Shown piece by piece: positions 41,636-50,674 of a stretch of DNA of 64,000 nt (positions are counted from its first letter, which is position 1; every line of letters begins with the position of its first letter). The position numbers and the translations under genes were made by a program. Origin of the DNA: G963676795 sp963677215 (GTDB lineage: Bacteria; Desulfobacterota; Desulfuromonadia; Desulfuromonadales; Geopsychrobacteraceae). Below the pieces are notes generated by a model, which saw only the letters and a program-made list of their open reading frames with translations, was not told where the DNA came from and did no database searches. The stretch covers positions 2,232,001 to 2,296,000 of the forward strand of contig OY781919.1 of the NCBI GenBank assembly GCA_963677215.1, written 5' to 3'.

Positions 41636-43816
41636 ATGCTTTCTCAGCTGACAGATAAAACCGATCCTGCTGCAAAGCCGGAAAGAGCCAGGATCCTGGT
41701 CGTTGACGACCAGCTGCCGATGCTCCAGAGCGTCCAGGCCCTGCTGAGCCTGCAGGGGCATCCGGTCGATGTCGCAAGCAACGGAACGGCGGCTCTCGAA
41801 CTGTTGAGGCGCGAGCGTTTCAGTCTGGTTCTGCTCGATCTTCAGATGCCGGAGACCTCAGGTTTGCAGGTTCTGGAGGAAATCCGCACTTCGCAGCTGG
41901 ATTGCGCCGTTGTGGTCGTCAGTGGGCAGAGCAATTTTGATAATATCAAGAAGGCGATGAAGCTCGGGGCTTTCGATTTTATCCGCAAGCCGTACAAACC
42001 GGAGGAGCTGATTGCTACAGTCGGTCAGGCGCTTGATGACTTATGCCAGAAACGCCAGAACGAACAGAAAATCCGTTCCTTGAACCATTCGGAGCGGATG
42101 CATCGGTTCATCGTCAATCATTCACCCGATTTTATCTATATTCTCGACAGCAAGGGGCGGTTTTCCTACGTCAACAGTATGTCCGAACAGTTGCTCGGTT
42201 ATCAGCGCCAGGAACTGATCGGCCAGCATTTCACCCGGATTCTCCATCCGCTCAACGCCGAAGAGACGCTCAAGGTTTTCAGTGAGCAGCGGACCGGCCG
42301 GCGGGCCAGTATCAATGTCGAGGTCAGGCTCAAGGGCAATCCGCAGTTCATGCAGGCCGGCACCGACTGGAACCGGGAGCCTGTCGTAGAGCTGAATTCG
42401 CTCGGTATCTACACCCGGCGTGGTGGAAAAAATATCTATATCGGGACCTTCGGCAGTGCCCGGGATATCAGTGTGCGTAAGAAAACGGAAGCCCAGATCA
42501 GCTATCAGGCCTATCACGATCTGCTCACCCGTCTGCCGAACAGGTCACTCTTCGATGACCGTGTTCATCAGCTGTTTGCCCAATCCCGGCGCAGTGGCGA
42601 GCAGTTTGCCCTGATGTTCATGGACCTGGATCGCTTCAAGCAGATCAACGACAACTTCGGTCATATCGTCGGCGACCGGGTCCTGCAGCAGGTCGCTGAA
42701 CGGATTCGCGCCTGCCTGCGCGCCGAGGATACCCTGAGCCGTTTCGGCGGCGATGAGTTCTCCCTGCTGTTGCCGGGAATCTCCAGCCGGGAGGGAACGG
42801 TTACCGTCGCCGAAAAGATTCTCAAGGCAGTCCGGCAGCCGTTTCTGATCGATGGTCATGATCTTTACCTGAGTGTCAGTCTCGGCATTGCTGTCTATCC
42901 TGAGGCCGGGGAATCGCACGAGTCGCTGATCCAGAGTGCCGATGTCGCCATGTATCATGTCAAGGCAAACGGCAAGGATGGCTACGCGTTTTATTCCGAC
43001 GCCATGGCTAATGGATCGGTGTTTCTTTCCATCGAACGGGATATGTACCAGGCCCTGGAACAGCGACAGTTTCAAGTATTTTTTCAACCCAAAGTGGACC
43101 CAGTCAGCCATGTTATCGTCGGCATGGAGGCCCTGCTGCGCTGGCAGCACCCGACCCACGGGCTGCTCTATCCTGAAGAGTTTATTAACGTCGCAGAAGA
43201 ATCGCGCCTGATCGTGCCGCTCGGTTACTGGGTGCTGAGCAGCGTCTGCGAAGAAATATTGCGTTGGCAAAAGCAGGGGCTGCCGAAAATCGTGGTTTCG
43301 CTCAATATCTCACCGGTTCAGCTGGAAGACGAAGATTTTGCCGATCAGTTCATCGAAACCCTGGAGACCTACGATCTGTCCGGCGATCTGTTTGAAATAG
43401 AGATCACCGAGAATATTCTGATCCGCGGTGAAGAGAAGGTCTCCGCCATGCTCAGGAAGCTGCGCTCAGCAGGAGTCAGCGTCACCCTCGATGATTTCGG
43501 CCGGGGCTACGCGTCGTTGAGCTATCTGCAGAGCTTTCCGGTCGACAGCCTCAAGATCGATCGCTCTTTTGTCCGCGATATCGGCAGCAAGCAGCACCAA
43601 GGCAGCATCGTCGATGGTATCGCCATGATGGCCAAGGGGATGCAGATGAACATTTCCGCCGAAGGGGTCGAGAATCGCGATCAGCTCGATTATCTCGTCA
43701 ATCTCGGTTGCCATCAGGTTCAGGGCTATTTTTTCTCGCCACCTGTTTCGGCGAGCGAAACCTTCAACTTTCTGGTCAGCTGCCCGCTGCAGGGACCTCA
43801 TTTCAACCTGCACTGA
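41636..43816 (+). CDS. Receiver-PAS-GGDEF-EAL c-di-GMP regulator
   Basis: 726 aa. Receiver in residues 18-135 (ARILVVDDQLPMLQSV, phospho-acceptor in LLDLQMPETSG). PAS in 145-285 (SPDFIYILDSKGRFSYVNS). GGDEF near 285-445 has an intact active site (SRFGGDEFSLLL) and an RAED inhibitory site five residues upstream. EAL near 465-715 keeps its key motifs: EALLRW, the Asn in LNISPVQLED, Glu in EIEITENIL, LDDFGRGYASL and the KIDRSFV segment, so both synthesis and hydrolysis of c-di-GMP are possible. GGGG is close before the ATG. The receiver should be driven by the kinase gene 8 bp upstream. Confidence 0.93.
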   Translation: MLSQLTDKTDPAAKPERARILVVDDQLPMLQSVQALLSLQGHPVDVASNGTAALELLRRERFSLVLLDLQMPETSGLQVLEEIRTSQLDCAVVVVSGQSNFDNIKKAMKLGAFDFIRKPYKPEELIATVGQALDDLCQKRQNEQKIRSLNHSERMHRFIVNHSPDFIYILDSKGRFSYVNSMSEQLLGYQRQELIGQHFTRILHPLNAEETLKVFSEQRTGRRASINVEVRLKGNPQFMQAGTDWNREPVVELNSLGIYTRRGGKNIYIGTFGSARDISVRKKTEAQISYQAYHDLLTRLPNRSLFDDRVHQLFAQSRRSGEQFALMFMDLDRFKQINDNFGHIVGDRVLQQVAERIRACLRAEDTLSRFGGDEFSLLLPGISSREGTVTVAEKILKAVRQPFLIDGHDLYLSVSLGIAVYPEAGESHESLIQSADVAMYHVKANGKDGYAFYSDAMANGSVFLSIERDMYQALEQRQFQVFFQPKVDPVSHVIVGMEALLRWQHPTHGLLYPEEFINVAEESRLIVPLGYWVLSSVCEEILRWQKQGLPKIVVSLNISPVQLEDEDFADQFIETLETYDLSGDLFEIEITENILIRGEEKVSAMLRKLRSAGVSVTLDDFGRGYASLSYLQSFPVDSLKIDRSFVRDIGSKQHQGSIVDGIAMMAKGMQMNISAEGVENRDQLDYLVNLGCHQVQGYFFSPPVSASETFNFLVSCPLQGPHFNLH

Positions 43817-43932
43817 TCTTCTGAAATACCATGAATCTGTTATTCTTATAGGGATCGGTTGATTTCCTGCGGAACCTATCCGCTGATTTCGATTCCTGAA
43901 TACTGGTTGCGTTTTTGTCGGTGGAGATCCGT

Positions 43933-46773
43933 TTGCTAAAGAACAGAGCCTTGTCAGCAGAAAAAAATGAATTTGTCCGTTCGGTCCGGCGTTGGGTGCT
44001 GCTCCTCTTGGCGTTGCTCGCCCTGCTGATGACAGCTGTCATTCTCTATAACTACTCCAGTGAGACAAGCAAGCGTGCCGCGCAGATGCGCAGCGAATTT
44101 CTGGAGGAGCAGAAACATCTGCTCAGAATGGAGGTCGAGGCCGGTATCGGTATTTTTGAACGCCAGAAAGAACGACTTCTCGAAGGGGAAAAGAGCCGAA
44201 TTCGGCAGATGGTCTACCAGGCCTATTCGGTCGCTTCCTTCATTTACGACTCATACCACCAGAGCAAAAACTCCGATCAGTTGCGGGGAATGATCATCGA
44301 TGCGATCCGTAATCTGCATGTCGAGGGGGAGGACTATTTCTTTGTGCTCGGGCTTGATGGTATGGCCTATCTTTACGGCGGCAGACCACAAGACGAGGGG
44401 ACTAATGTCCTGTTTCACCCCGATCCGCGTGTCCGCCAGTTGACCGCCGATATTGCGACGCTGGTGGAGGAACAAGGGGAAGGGTTTCATTCCTACACCT
44501 GGCCACGCCCCAGAGACGAAGGGACCGAAAGTCATAAGATTTCCTTCGTCAAGGGACTGCCCGAACTGGATCTGCTGATCGGTACCGGGATCTATCTGGA
44601 TGCCGTCGAACAGGGCCTTCGGCTGATCGCTGAGGAGCAGATTATCAGCAGACGGTTCGGGGCAGAGAACTCAGGCTATATCTTTATCCAGGAACTGCAC
44701 GATATCAACGGGGGGGAGCGTTTCGCCAGGACCTTCGCCAGTCCCAACCGCCCGGAATGGGACGGTCAGTTCTTGGCTGATGACTACCGGGATGCCAAAG
44801 GGAAACAGTTCCGCAAGGAGATGCTGGCCGGCCTGCGTGCGGACGGCGAGTGTTTCGTCACCTACTGGTACCAAAAAATCGGCGAGGAGCAGCCCAGCCC
44901 CAAGATTGCATTTTGCAAACTGAGCGCTGACCGGCAATTTATTTTAGGCGCAGGGGTTTACCTTGACGATATCGAAAAGAAGATCATCCTGGCTCAAAAG
45001 ATGATCAGGCGGGATGTGGCCATCGAACTGGCCAGCTATTTTGTTCTGATCCTGTTGGCGATGGGGGGCTTTTACCTCGCTCTGGCATGGCTGAGCCGCA
45101 GGCTTGAAGTGGATTTCGGCATTTTCGTCGACTTCTTTACCTCTGCGGTGAACCATAACGACGAAATTGACCGGTCCCGGATCCGCTATGCCGAATTCGA
45201 TCAGCTGGCCGGCGTTGCCAACACCATGGTCCGAGAACGGCTGGCGGCTGAGCAGGCGCTGCTCGGTGAACGTGAGCGCTTCGAGGTGATCGTCGGTTCG
45301 ATTGCCGATGGCGTGATCGCGATCGATCCTCACGGGCAGGTCATGCTGCTCAACGAAGCGGCGCAGAAGCTGTTGGCGGTCTCTGAAACCGAGGCACTGG
45401 GGCGGCCGTTGTCCGAGGTATTGAAGGCTGTCGATGATGACGGGCAGGTCGTCGATTTCTCCGGGCACTGCGGCGGAGAACCGGCGCATGACAGCGACGT
45501 GGGGCGCATCTATCTGCAAGGCGCTGAGCCTCCTCGCCAGCTGGTTTACAGCTGTGCACATATCTCGTCCGGTGGTGATCAAACACAAGGCGACGTTATT
45601 GTTTTTCGTGACGAGACCGAACGCCTGCGCCAGGAAAACGAACAGTTCAAGGTCAAGCGGCTTGAATCTGTGAGCCTGCTGGCCGGCAGCATCGCCCACA
45701 GTTTCAACAACCTGCTGGCCGGTCTGTTCGGTAATATCGAACTGGCCCAACGTAAACTTGAAGCCGGACACAGGTCGGCTCCCTATCTCAAGCTGGCTTA
45801 CCAATCTCTGGATCGTGCCGTTGCCCTGTCGAATCAGCTTCTGGCGTTCTCGAAAAGCGGCGACCCCCTGTTGGTACCGACCGATCTTCTCTCTTTGCTG
45901 AGGGGGCAGGTCGAGAAGATTGCCGATCGGGATGGACTGCAACTGACGCTGAATCTGGCCGAAGATCTGTGGTCTGTTAATGCGGACAAGGGACAGCTGG
46001 AATTGGCCGTGGACGTTCTGCTCGACCAGGCGTTGCAGTCCATGCCTCGTGGTGGGACACTGGCGATTTCTGCAGAGAACCTCGCTGCTTCACAGGCCCT
46101 CTCATACGGCTGTGTTGCCGAAGCGGTCAAGCTGGTTATCCAGGATCAGGGCGGTGGCCTGTCGCAGGAGGCTTTGGAGCAGATCTTTGACCCTCAGTTT
46201 TCCGCAGGCCAGGTTCAGCGAGAACTTGGCCTGGCGACGGCGCGCTCCATTGTTGAAAAGCATAACGGCCGTATCATAGCCGAGACGTTGCCCGACCAGG
46301 GGGGAATCCTTATGACTCTGCTGTTACCCGCTCTGCTTCCGGCCGAACTTTCTTCTGTAGCAGACCAGACACAGCCAGTTGCTGAGACTGGTGCTGGGCA
46401 ACTGCGGATCCTGGTGGTCGACGACGACGCAACGATTCTCAGCGTTCTCGAGCAGATGCTTGGGATGTGCGGCTATGCTGTTGTCTCAGTGCCGGACGGG
46501 GACTCCGCAACTGAGGTCCTGCGTGAAAACCTTGAACGTGATGCGACTTTTGTCCTGGCGATTGTCGATTTGACCTTGCCGGACGAGGTCAGGGGGGAGG
46601 TTGTAGCGGCTCGGTTGAAGGCGCTCTGCCCCGAACTTGAGATCATTGCCACGAGCGGTCATTCGGTGAATGAGGTGATGGCGAACTTCCGGGATTACGG
46701 ATTCTCCGGCCGTCTGCTCAAGCCGTTCCAGTTTGCTGATATCCGCAAGTTGCTTGATGAGGTGATTGGCTGA
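43933..46773 (+). CDS. Cache-PAS-histidine kinase-receiver hybrid protein
   Basis: About 946 aa. TTG start at 43933 with GGAG six bases upstream (TTG 43915 and GTG 43921 are other options). One membrane helix near 20-40, a tandem Cache-type periplasmic sensor of about 280 residues (EDYFFVLGLDGMAYLYGG, LLIGTGIYLDAVEQGL, FILGAGVYLDDIEKKI), a second membrane helix near 370-390, then PAS (ERFEVIVGSIADGVIAIDP), a kinase part with His in LAGSIAHSFNNLLAGLFGNI, and a C-terminal receiver (LRILVVDDDATILSVL, LAIVDLTLPDEVRG). The HATPase is degenerate: the N box reads AVDVLLDQALQSMP with Gln in place of the magnesium-binding Asn, and the G2 box is RELGLATARS. ATP binding is therefore doubtful. Confidence 0.85.
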   Translation: MLKNRALSAEKNEFVRSVRRWVLLLLALLALLMTAVILYNYSSETSKRAAQMRSEFLEEQKHLLRMEVEAGIGIFERQKERLLEGEKSRIRQMVYQAYSVASFIYDSYHQSKNSDQLRGMIIDAIRNLHVEGEDYFFVLGLDGMAYLYGGRPQDEGTNVLFHPDPRVRQLTADIATLVEEQGEGFHSYTWPRPRDEGTESHKISFVKGLPELDLLIGTGIYLDAVEQGLRLIAEEQIISRRFGAENSGYIFIQELHDINGGERFARTFASPNRPEWDGQFLADDYRDAKGKQFRKEMLAGLRADGECFVTYWYQKIGEEQPSPKIAFCKLSADRQFILGAGVYLDDIEKKIILAQKMIRRDVAIELASYFVLILLAMGGFYLALAWLSRRLEVDFGIFVDFFTSAVNHNDEIDRSRIRYAEFDQLAGVANTMVRERLAAEQALLGERERFEVIVGSIADGVIAIDPHGQVMLLNEAAQKLLAVSETEALGRPLSEVLKAVDDDGQVVDFSGHCGGEPAHDSDVGRIYLQGAEPPRQLVYSCAHISSGGDQTQGDVIVFRDETERLRQENEQFKVKRLESVSLLAGSIAHSFNNLLAGLFGNIELAQRKLEAGHRSAPYLKLAYQSLDRAVALSNQLLAFSKSGDPLLVPTDLLSLLRGQVEKIADRDGLQLTLNLAEDLWSVNADKGQLELAVDVLLDQALQSMPRGGTLAISAENLAASQALSYGCVAEAVKLVIQDQGGGLSQEALEQIFDPQFSAGQVQRELGLATARSIVEKHNGRIIAETLPDQGGILMTLLLPALLPAELSSVADQTQPVAETGAGQLRILVVDDDATILSVLEQMLGMCGYAVVSVPDGDSATEVLRENLERDATFVLAIVDLTLPDEVRGEVVAARLKALCPELEIIATSGHSVNEVMANFRDYGFSGRLLKPFQFADIRKLLDEVIG

Positions 46774-46837
46774 CCAACGCACCTTGTTTTCACCACCCAG
46801 GCCGCAACACGCACCCTCTTATCCCAGGGAGTCGGAA

Positions 46838-47179
46838 ATGCCCAACTGCACGATTGAATATGCCAGAGAACTCGAGTCTAAACTTGCTCCTGAGACCCTG
46901 TTGGATGAGGTCTTTCAGGGGCTCGTGACCTCCGGTCTGTTTGATGTCGCCAATATCAACGTTCGCCTGATCCCTTTTGACCACTATCAGAGTGCCGGAG
47001 GAAAGCGCCCGTTCATTCATGTCACCGTCAAGGTGTTTCCCGGTCGCAGTCTCGAGCAGAAAAAGGGGTTGAGTGAATGTGTGGCAGAACGGCTCAGGAA
47101 CGTCGCTTATCCGCCGACCCTGTTGACCGTTGAAATCCTGGAGCTCGAAAAAGAGAGTTACTCCAGGGTGCAACTCTGA
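46838..47179 (+). CDS. 5-carboxymethyl-2-hydroxymuconate isomerase-like protein
   Basis: 113 aa tautomerase-superfamily protein. It starts MPNCTIEYARELE; after removal of Met the N-terminal Pro would be the catalytic base. The rest (DVANINVRLIPFDHYQSAGG, FIHVTVKVFPGRSLEQKKGL) matches the HpcD/CHMI fold that isomerises a meta-cleavage product of homoprotocatechuate. No other aromatic-degradation gene is nearby, so the real substrate may differ. Start is ATG 46838 with GGGAGTCGG before it; the longer frame overlaps the kinase gene. It lies 64 bp after that gene and is convergent with the next. Confidence 0.85.
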   Translation: MPNCTIEYARELESKLAPETLLDEVFQGLVTSGLFDVANINVRLIPFDHYQSAGGKRPFIHVTVKVFPGRSLEQKKGLSECVAERLRNVAYPPTLLTVEILELEKESYSRVQL

Positions 47180-47205
47180 GACTGTGAGAAACGAATTAGC
47201 GGCGG

Positions 47206-50200
47206 TCAGTCCTGTTTCTTGATCCATTTCGCCATTGAGCGGAACAGCTCCTGGATATCGATCGGTTTGCCGATGTGGTCATTCATGCCGGCTTTGAAGG
47301 CCTTGTCGCGATCGGCAGCCATGGTGTTGGCTGTCAGGGCGAGGATCGGCAGATCCTTGAAGCGATCCTGCTCCCGGATCCTGCGGGTTGCAGTGTAGCC
47401 ATCCATGACCGGCATCTGGCAGTCCATCAGCACCCCGTCAAACTCTTCCTTATCAAGCAGATCCAGAGCTTCCTGGCCGTTGACAGCCGAGCTGACCTCA
47501 ACGCCGTTACTGGTGAGCATCGCCCTGGCCAGTTCCAGGTTGACCGGATTGTCCTCTACCAGAAGAATTTTTGTACCCTTGACCACCTTGATATTGTCCT
47601 GCAGGCTGCGGGTTTTCTGACTGTCTGCTCTTCCCGGAAGGCCGCAGTGCCCCAGTGCCTTGGTGATGCCGTCGAGCAGGGCGGGGACGGTCACCGGTTT
47701 GTTGAGGAACCCGGCGATTTTGACATGCTGGGCCGCTTCCATGGCGATTTCGCGATTGAAACCGGTGATCAGGAGAATGGCCGGCGCAGCGTTGATCGAT
47801 TTGTCCCGTTCGATTTTCTCCGCCAGGGCAATGCCGTCAAGATCCGGCAGTTGCCAGTCGAGCAGCATCAGATCATAGGGGGCGATCTCGTCCATCTCCT
47901 GCAGCAGGTCAAGCGCCCGGTAGGCGCAGTCGGTCTGGCTGACCTGCATGCCGAGGGTCTCCAGGATATTGACCAGGATGACCCGGGCGATTTCGTTATC
48001 GTCAACCACCAGGACCCGGCGTTCCTTGAGGTTTTTATCGACTTCAAGCGGGAGGGCTGTCTCCTCGCGAACCTTCTCGAACTTCAGGGTGAAGTATATT
48101 TTGCTGCCCAGTCCCGGATTGCTTTCCAGCCACAGGGCGCCATCCATCAGATCGATCAGTTTGCGGCAGATAGTTAAGCCCAGTCCTGTGCCCGCATACT
48201 GTTTGGATGCGGACATGTCCCCCTGCCGATAGGGGGCGAAGAGCTTTTGAATCTGCTCTTCCGACATACCGATGCCGCTATCGCTGACGATAAAGCGCAG
48301 GGTGACCTGCCGGTCTGTCTCGGAGTCAACATCAACGCTGACCAGAACCTCACCTTTGGCGGTAAATTTCAGCGCGTTGCTGGTCAGGTTGAGGAGAATC
48401 TGCTCCAGGCGCATCCGGTCGCCGAGTAGCTGGACCGGCACCTGGGGGGCGATCTGGTAGACCAGCTCCAGATGCTTGTCTTCGGCGGCAAGTCCATGGA
48501 TGTCGCTGAGGTTGTTGAAGATGTCGTGGAGCGTGAAACGGGACTTCTCGAGATAGAACTGTCCCGTCTCCAGTTGAGAAAAATCGAGAATGTCGTTGAT
48601 GATGGCCAGCAGCCCCTGTGCAGACTTCTGGATCTTCTCGATCTGGTTCTTCTGTACAGCGTTCAGTTCAGACTGCAGCAGCAGGTAGGAGAAGCCGATG
48701 ACAGCATTCATCGGCGTGCGTATTTCATGCGACATGTTGGCCAGGAAGTCGGACTTGAGCTGAGAGGCTTCCTCGGCCATCCTGCGGGCATGTTCCAGTT
48801 CCTTCTGGGTCTGGGTCAGCTGGGAGATGTCGGTACACCAGAACAGCAGGGCTTCTTTGCCGCGGTAATCGATCACGTTGACAAAGAGTATGGCGTCGAT
48901 CGGTCCGCGTTCGGTGTGACGCATCTTGACTTCGAGCCCCTCAACCTTGCCGAATTCACCGAGCAGTCTCATCACCTTCTGCTGGTCCTCAGGATTTACA
49001 TAGACGCGAGATGTCGGATCGCCTTCATAGAGTCCCGAGGCCTGACGCATGGTCGGGTTGCTGAACTGGACGATTCCGTTCTGGGAGATACCGACGGCGA
49101 TCGGGCTGGTATCCATGATCGTTTTCAACAGTTTGCGTTCGAGATCCAGGTCGACCAGCAGTTTTTTGCGGCGCTGGGCGGTGGCAGTTATGGAAACGAG
49201 CAGAATCACCAGTAGGGCGAAGATGACGGCTACTGCGGCCGTTTCCCATAGATACTTATCCAAGAACGAGGGCTCAGCATAGAGGATGGTTGCATTTTTC
49301 GGTACCCAGTTCAAAGAAATGCCCCAGCGCTCCAATTGCCGGACGTCGTAGATTTCTTTGTGAAATTCGAAGTCTTCCTGCTCTGGCGGTTCATTATTTC
49401 TTGCCGCCAGCAGGGCTTTGAAGAAAGTCTCGCTGATCGCAGTATGTGAATACAGACGGCCGCCAACGGTGCCGTTTCCGACATGAGATGCCCAGAACGT
49501 AAATACTGGGGCGTTGGCACATTCTGCGATCTGTTTTTCAAACTGATACGGAGAATAACTGTTCCCCTGCGAATCGCTGAAGTAGAGCCCGGCGGTAATG
49601 ATGCTGTTTTTCGGCAGCTTGGCAACCTTCAGGCACAGTTCCGCATAGCTTAGATTTTTCAGGATGGTGACCGGCGGTTTGTTGTCGAGGCTGTCAATGG
49701 CCTGTTGAATCTCCGAGAGATTTTTCTTGCCCAGAGGGGAGATGTCTTCCGCGAAATGGTAGAGTTGCCTGGCCTGGGTCAGGCTTAATGCCCTGCGCAG
49801 TGAGGTGGCATAATCGGGTGCACCGTTTAGCTGAATGTCCATGTCTCTGATGACGCCGGGAGGAAAATCGTTGGGGCCGTAATAGCCGCGTAAGGCCTGT
49901 GGGAACAGTTCCGGATGGGAACTCAGAAAGCGACTGGCCGGAACATTGTCGGCAATGATGATATCGATCCGGGTATGCTGGTATTTCTGTTGTATATGCT
50001 GGGCAAAGAGGTCCTGGTCGAGTTCCGGAAATCTGGTACTGTCCAGGACCTCATTGTAGATGGCGGCTTTTATGTGTTGGCGCTCTAGTTCGCTGAAGAT
50101 TCCGCTGTTGAATTCCTGGGTATAGGGATTCTGGCTATCCCAACTGCTGATGAGCAGAATGCCTGGGGGGAGGTCCGCCGCTGAGGCTGGCGCCGGTAAA

Positions 50201-50274
50201 GACATGAGCAGAACAAGAATCGCAGCGCTTAAGAACTTGTTGAAGAGTGACAAGGTTTTGAGGCGTATGCTCAT
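47206..50274 (-). CDS. Hybrid histidine kinase with periplasmic ABC-binding-type sensor and two receivers
   Basis: 1022 aa from ATG 50274 (MSIRLKTL), with GGAAAG upstream. Signal/anchor region 1-35; a periplasmic domain of about 310 residues resembles the ABC-substrate-binding (COG2984-like) fold (GILLISSWDSQNPYTQEFNS, IDIIIADNVPASRFL, PVFTFWASHVGNGTVGGRLY). A membrane helix lies near 345-367. Then PAS, HisKA with His near 514 (FLANMSHEIRTPMNAVIGF), HATPase (ILLNLTSNALKFTAKG, GTGLGLTICRKL) and two receivers (LMLLDWQLPDLDG, VLMDCQMPVMDG). A fused version of the binding-protein plus kinase logic seen at 31-36 kb. Its ligand and output are unknown. Confidence 0.9.
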   Translation of the reverse strand: MSIRLKTLSLFNKFLSAAILVLLMSLPAPASAADLPPGILLISSWDSQNPYTQEFNSGIFSELERQHIKAAIYNEVLDSTRFPELDQDLFAQHIQQKYQHTRIDIIIADNVPASRFLSSHPELFPQALRGYYGPNDFPPGVIRDMDIQLNGAPDYATSLRRALSLTQARQLYHFAEDISPLGKKNLSEIQQAIDSLDNKPPVTILKNLSYAELCLKVAKLPKNSIITAGLYFSDSQGNSYSPYQFEKQIAECANAPVFTFWASHVGNGTVGGRLYSHTAISETFFKALLAARNNEPPEQEDFEFHKEIYDVRQLERWGISLNWVPKNATILYAEPSFLDKYLWETAAVAVIFALLVILLVSITATAQRRKKLLVDLDLERKLLKTIMDTSPIAVGISQNGIVQFSNPTMRQASGLYEGDPTSRVYVNPEDQQKVMRLLGEFGKVEGLEVKMRHTERGPIDAILFVNVIDYRGKEALLFWCTDISQLTQTQKELEHARRMAEEASQLKSDFLANMSHEIRTPMNAVIGFSYLLLQSELNAVQKNQIEKIQKSAQGLLAIINDILDFSQLETGQFYLEKSRFTLHDIFNNLSDIHGLAAEDKHLELVYQIAPQVPVQLLGDRMRLEQILLNLTSNALKFTAKGEVLVSVDVDSETDRQVTLRFIVSDSGIGMSEEQIQKLFAPYRQGDMSASKQYAGTGLGLTICRKLIDLMDGALWLESNPGLGSKIYFTLKFEKVREETALPLEVDKNLKERRVLVVDDNEIARVILVNILETLGMQVSQTDCAYRALDLLQEMDEIAPYDLMLLDWQLPDLDGIALAEKIERDKSINAAPAILLITGFNREIAMEAAQHVKIAGFLNKPVTVPALLDGITKALGHCGLPGRADSQKTRSLQDNIKVVKGTKILLVEDNPVNLELARAMLTSNGVEVSSAVNGQEALDLLDKEEFDGVLMDCQMPVMDGYTATRRIREQDRFKDLPILALTANTMAADRDKAFKAGMNDHIGKPIDIQELFRSMAKWIKKQD

Positions 50275-50421
50275 CCGGATTCTTTCCTGCATGAATATTA
50301 ATGTATGGAAATATCATGAAATATTATCGTCGCATTGCTCTTTATGCAAGAATTTTAATCTGTGCCCTGTGTCAGCCTTCAGCTTATTTTGGAAAAATTA
50401 CTAAAAAAGTAATATTTCGTG

Positions 50422-50450
50422 TTGACAAAGATTACCGTGTTGGTTATAAA
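50422..50450 (+). promoter_or_regulatory. Strong sigma-70 promoter of the candidate small RNA
   Basis: TTGACA at 50422-50427 and TATAAA at 50445-50450 with exactly 17 bp between. Five of six -10 bases and all six -35 bases match consensus. The start of transcription should fall near 50457, on the first base of the first hairpin of the RNA described next. It is the best promoter seen in the window. Confidence 0.78.
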
Positions 50451-50456
50451 TAAGAC

Positions 50457-50564
50457 ATCGACGAACTGTTGTGGCAGGCAGGACGTCGATACCCAAGCTA
50501 GATATCTTAAAACCTCTCAAAATGCTTACCCCGTGACTTCCTCCTGGTCACGGGGCTTTTTTTT
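50457..50564 (+). ncRNA. Candidate small RNA of about 108 nt with CCUCC-loop terminator
   Basis: A strong promoter ends just upstream. The transcript would open with a hairpin (ATCGACG 50457-50463 with CGTCGAT 50484-50490, loop including GGCAGGCAGG), continue with about 38 mostly unpaired A/U-rich bases, and end in a perfect terminator stem CCCCGTGAC / GTCACGGGG (50529-50537, 50547-50555) with loop TTCCTCCTG and eight T. No convincing protein frame lies inside. The CCUCC in the loop could pair with ribosome-binding sites. The alternative is an attenuated leader of the ExeA-like gene that starts 110 bp later. Confidence 0.6.
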
Positions 50565-50674
50565 GTCCGCACCTGTTTCCATGTTTTCAGCTGACCTGCG
50601 TGGCTGTTTATGCTATACGGAAATAACCTCTTGTAAAGACATGCTATTTTCTCTTTTGGAAATAATTTTCAGCT

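Noticed and set aside
43933..46773. Reading the Cache kinase as a chemoreceptor
   Set aside because: It has periplasmic Cache domains like many chemoreceptors, but the cytoplasmic part is PAS, kinase and receiver with no methyl-accepting domain.
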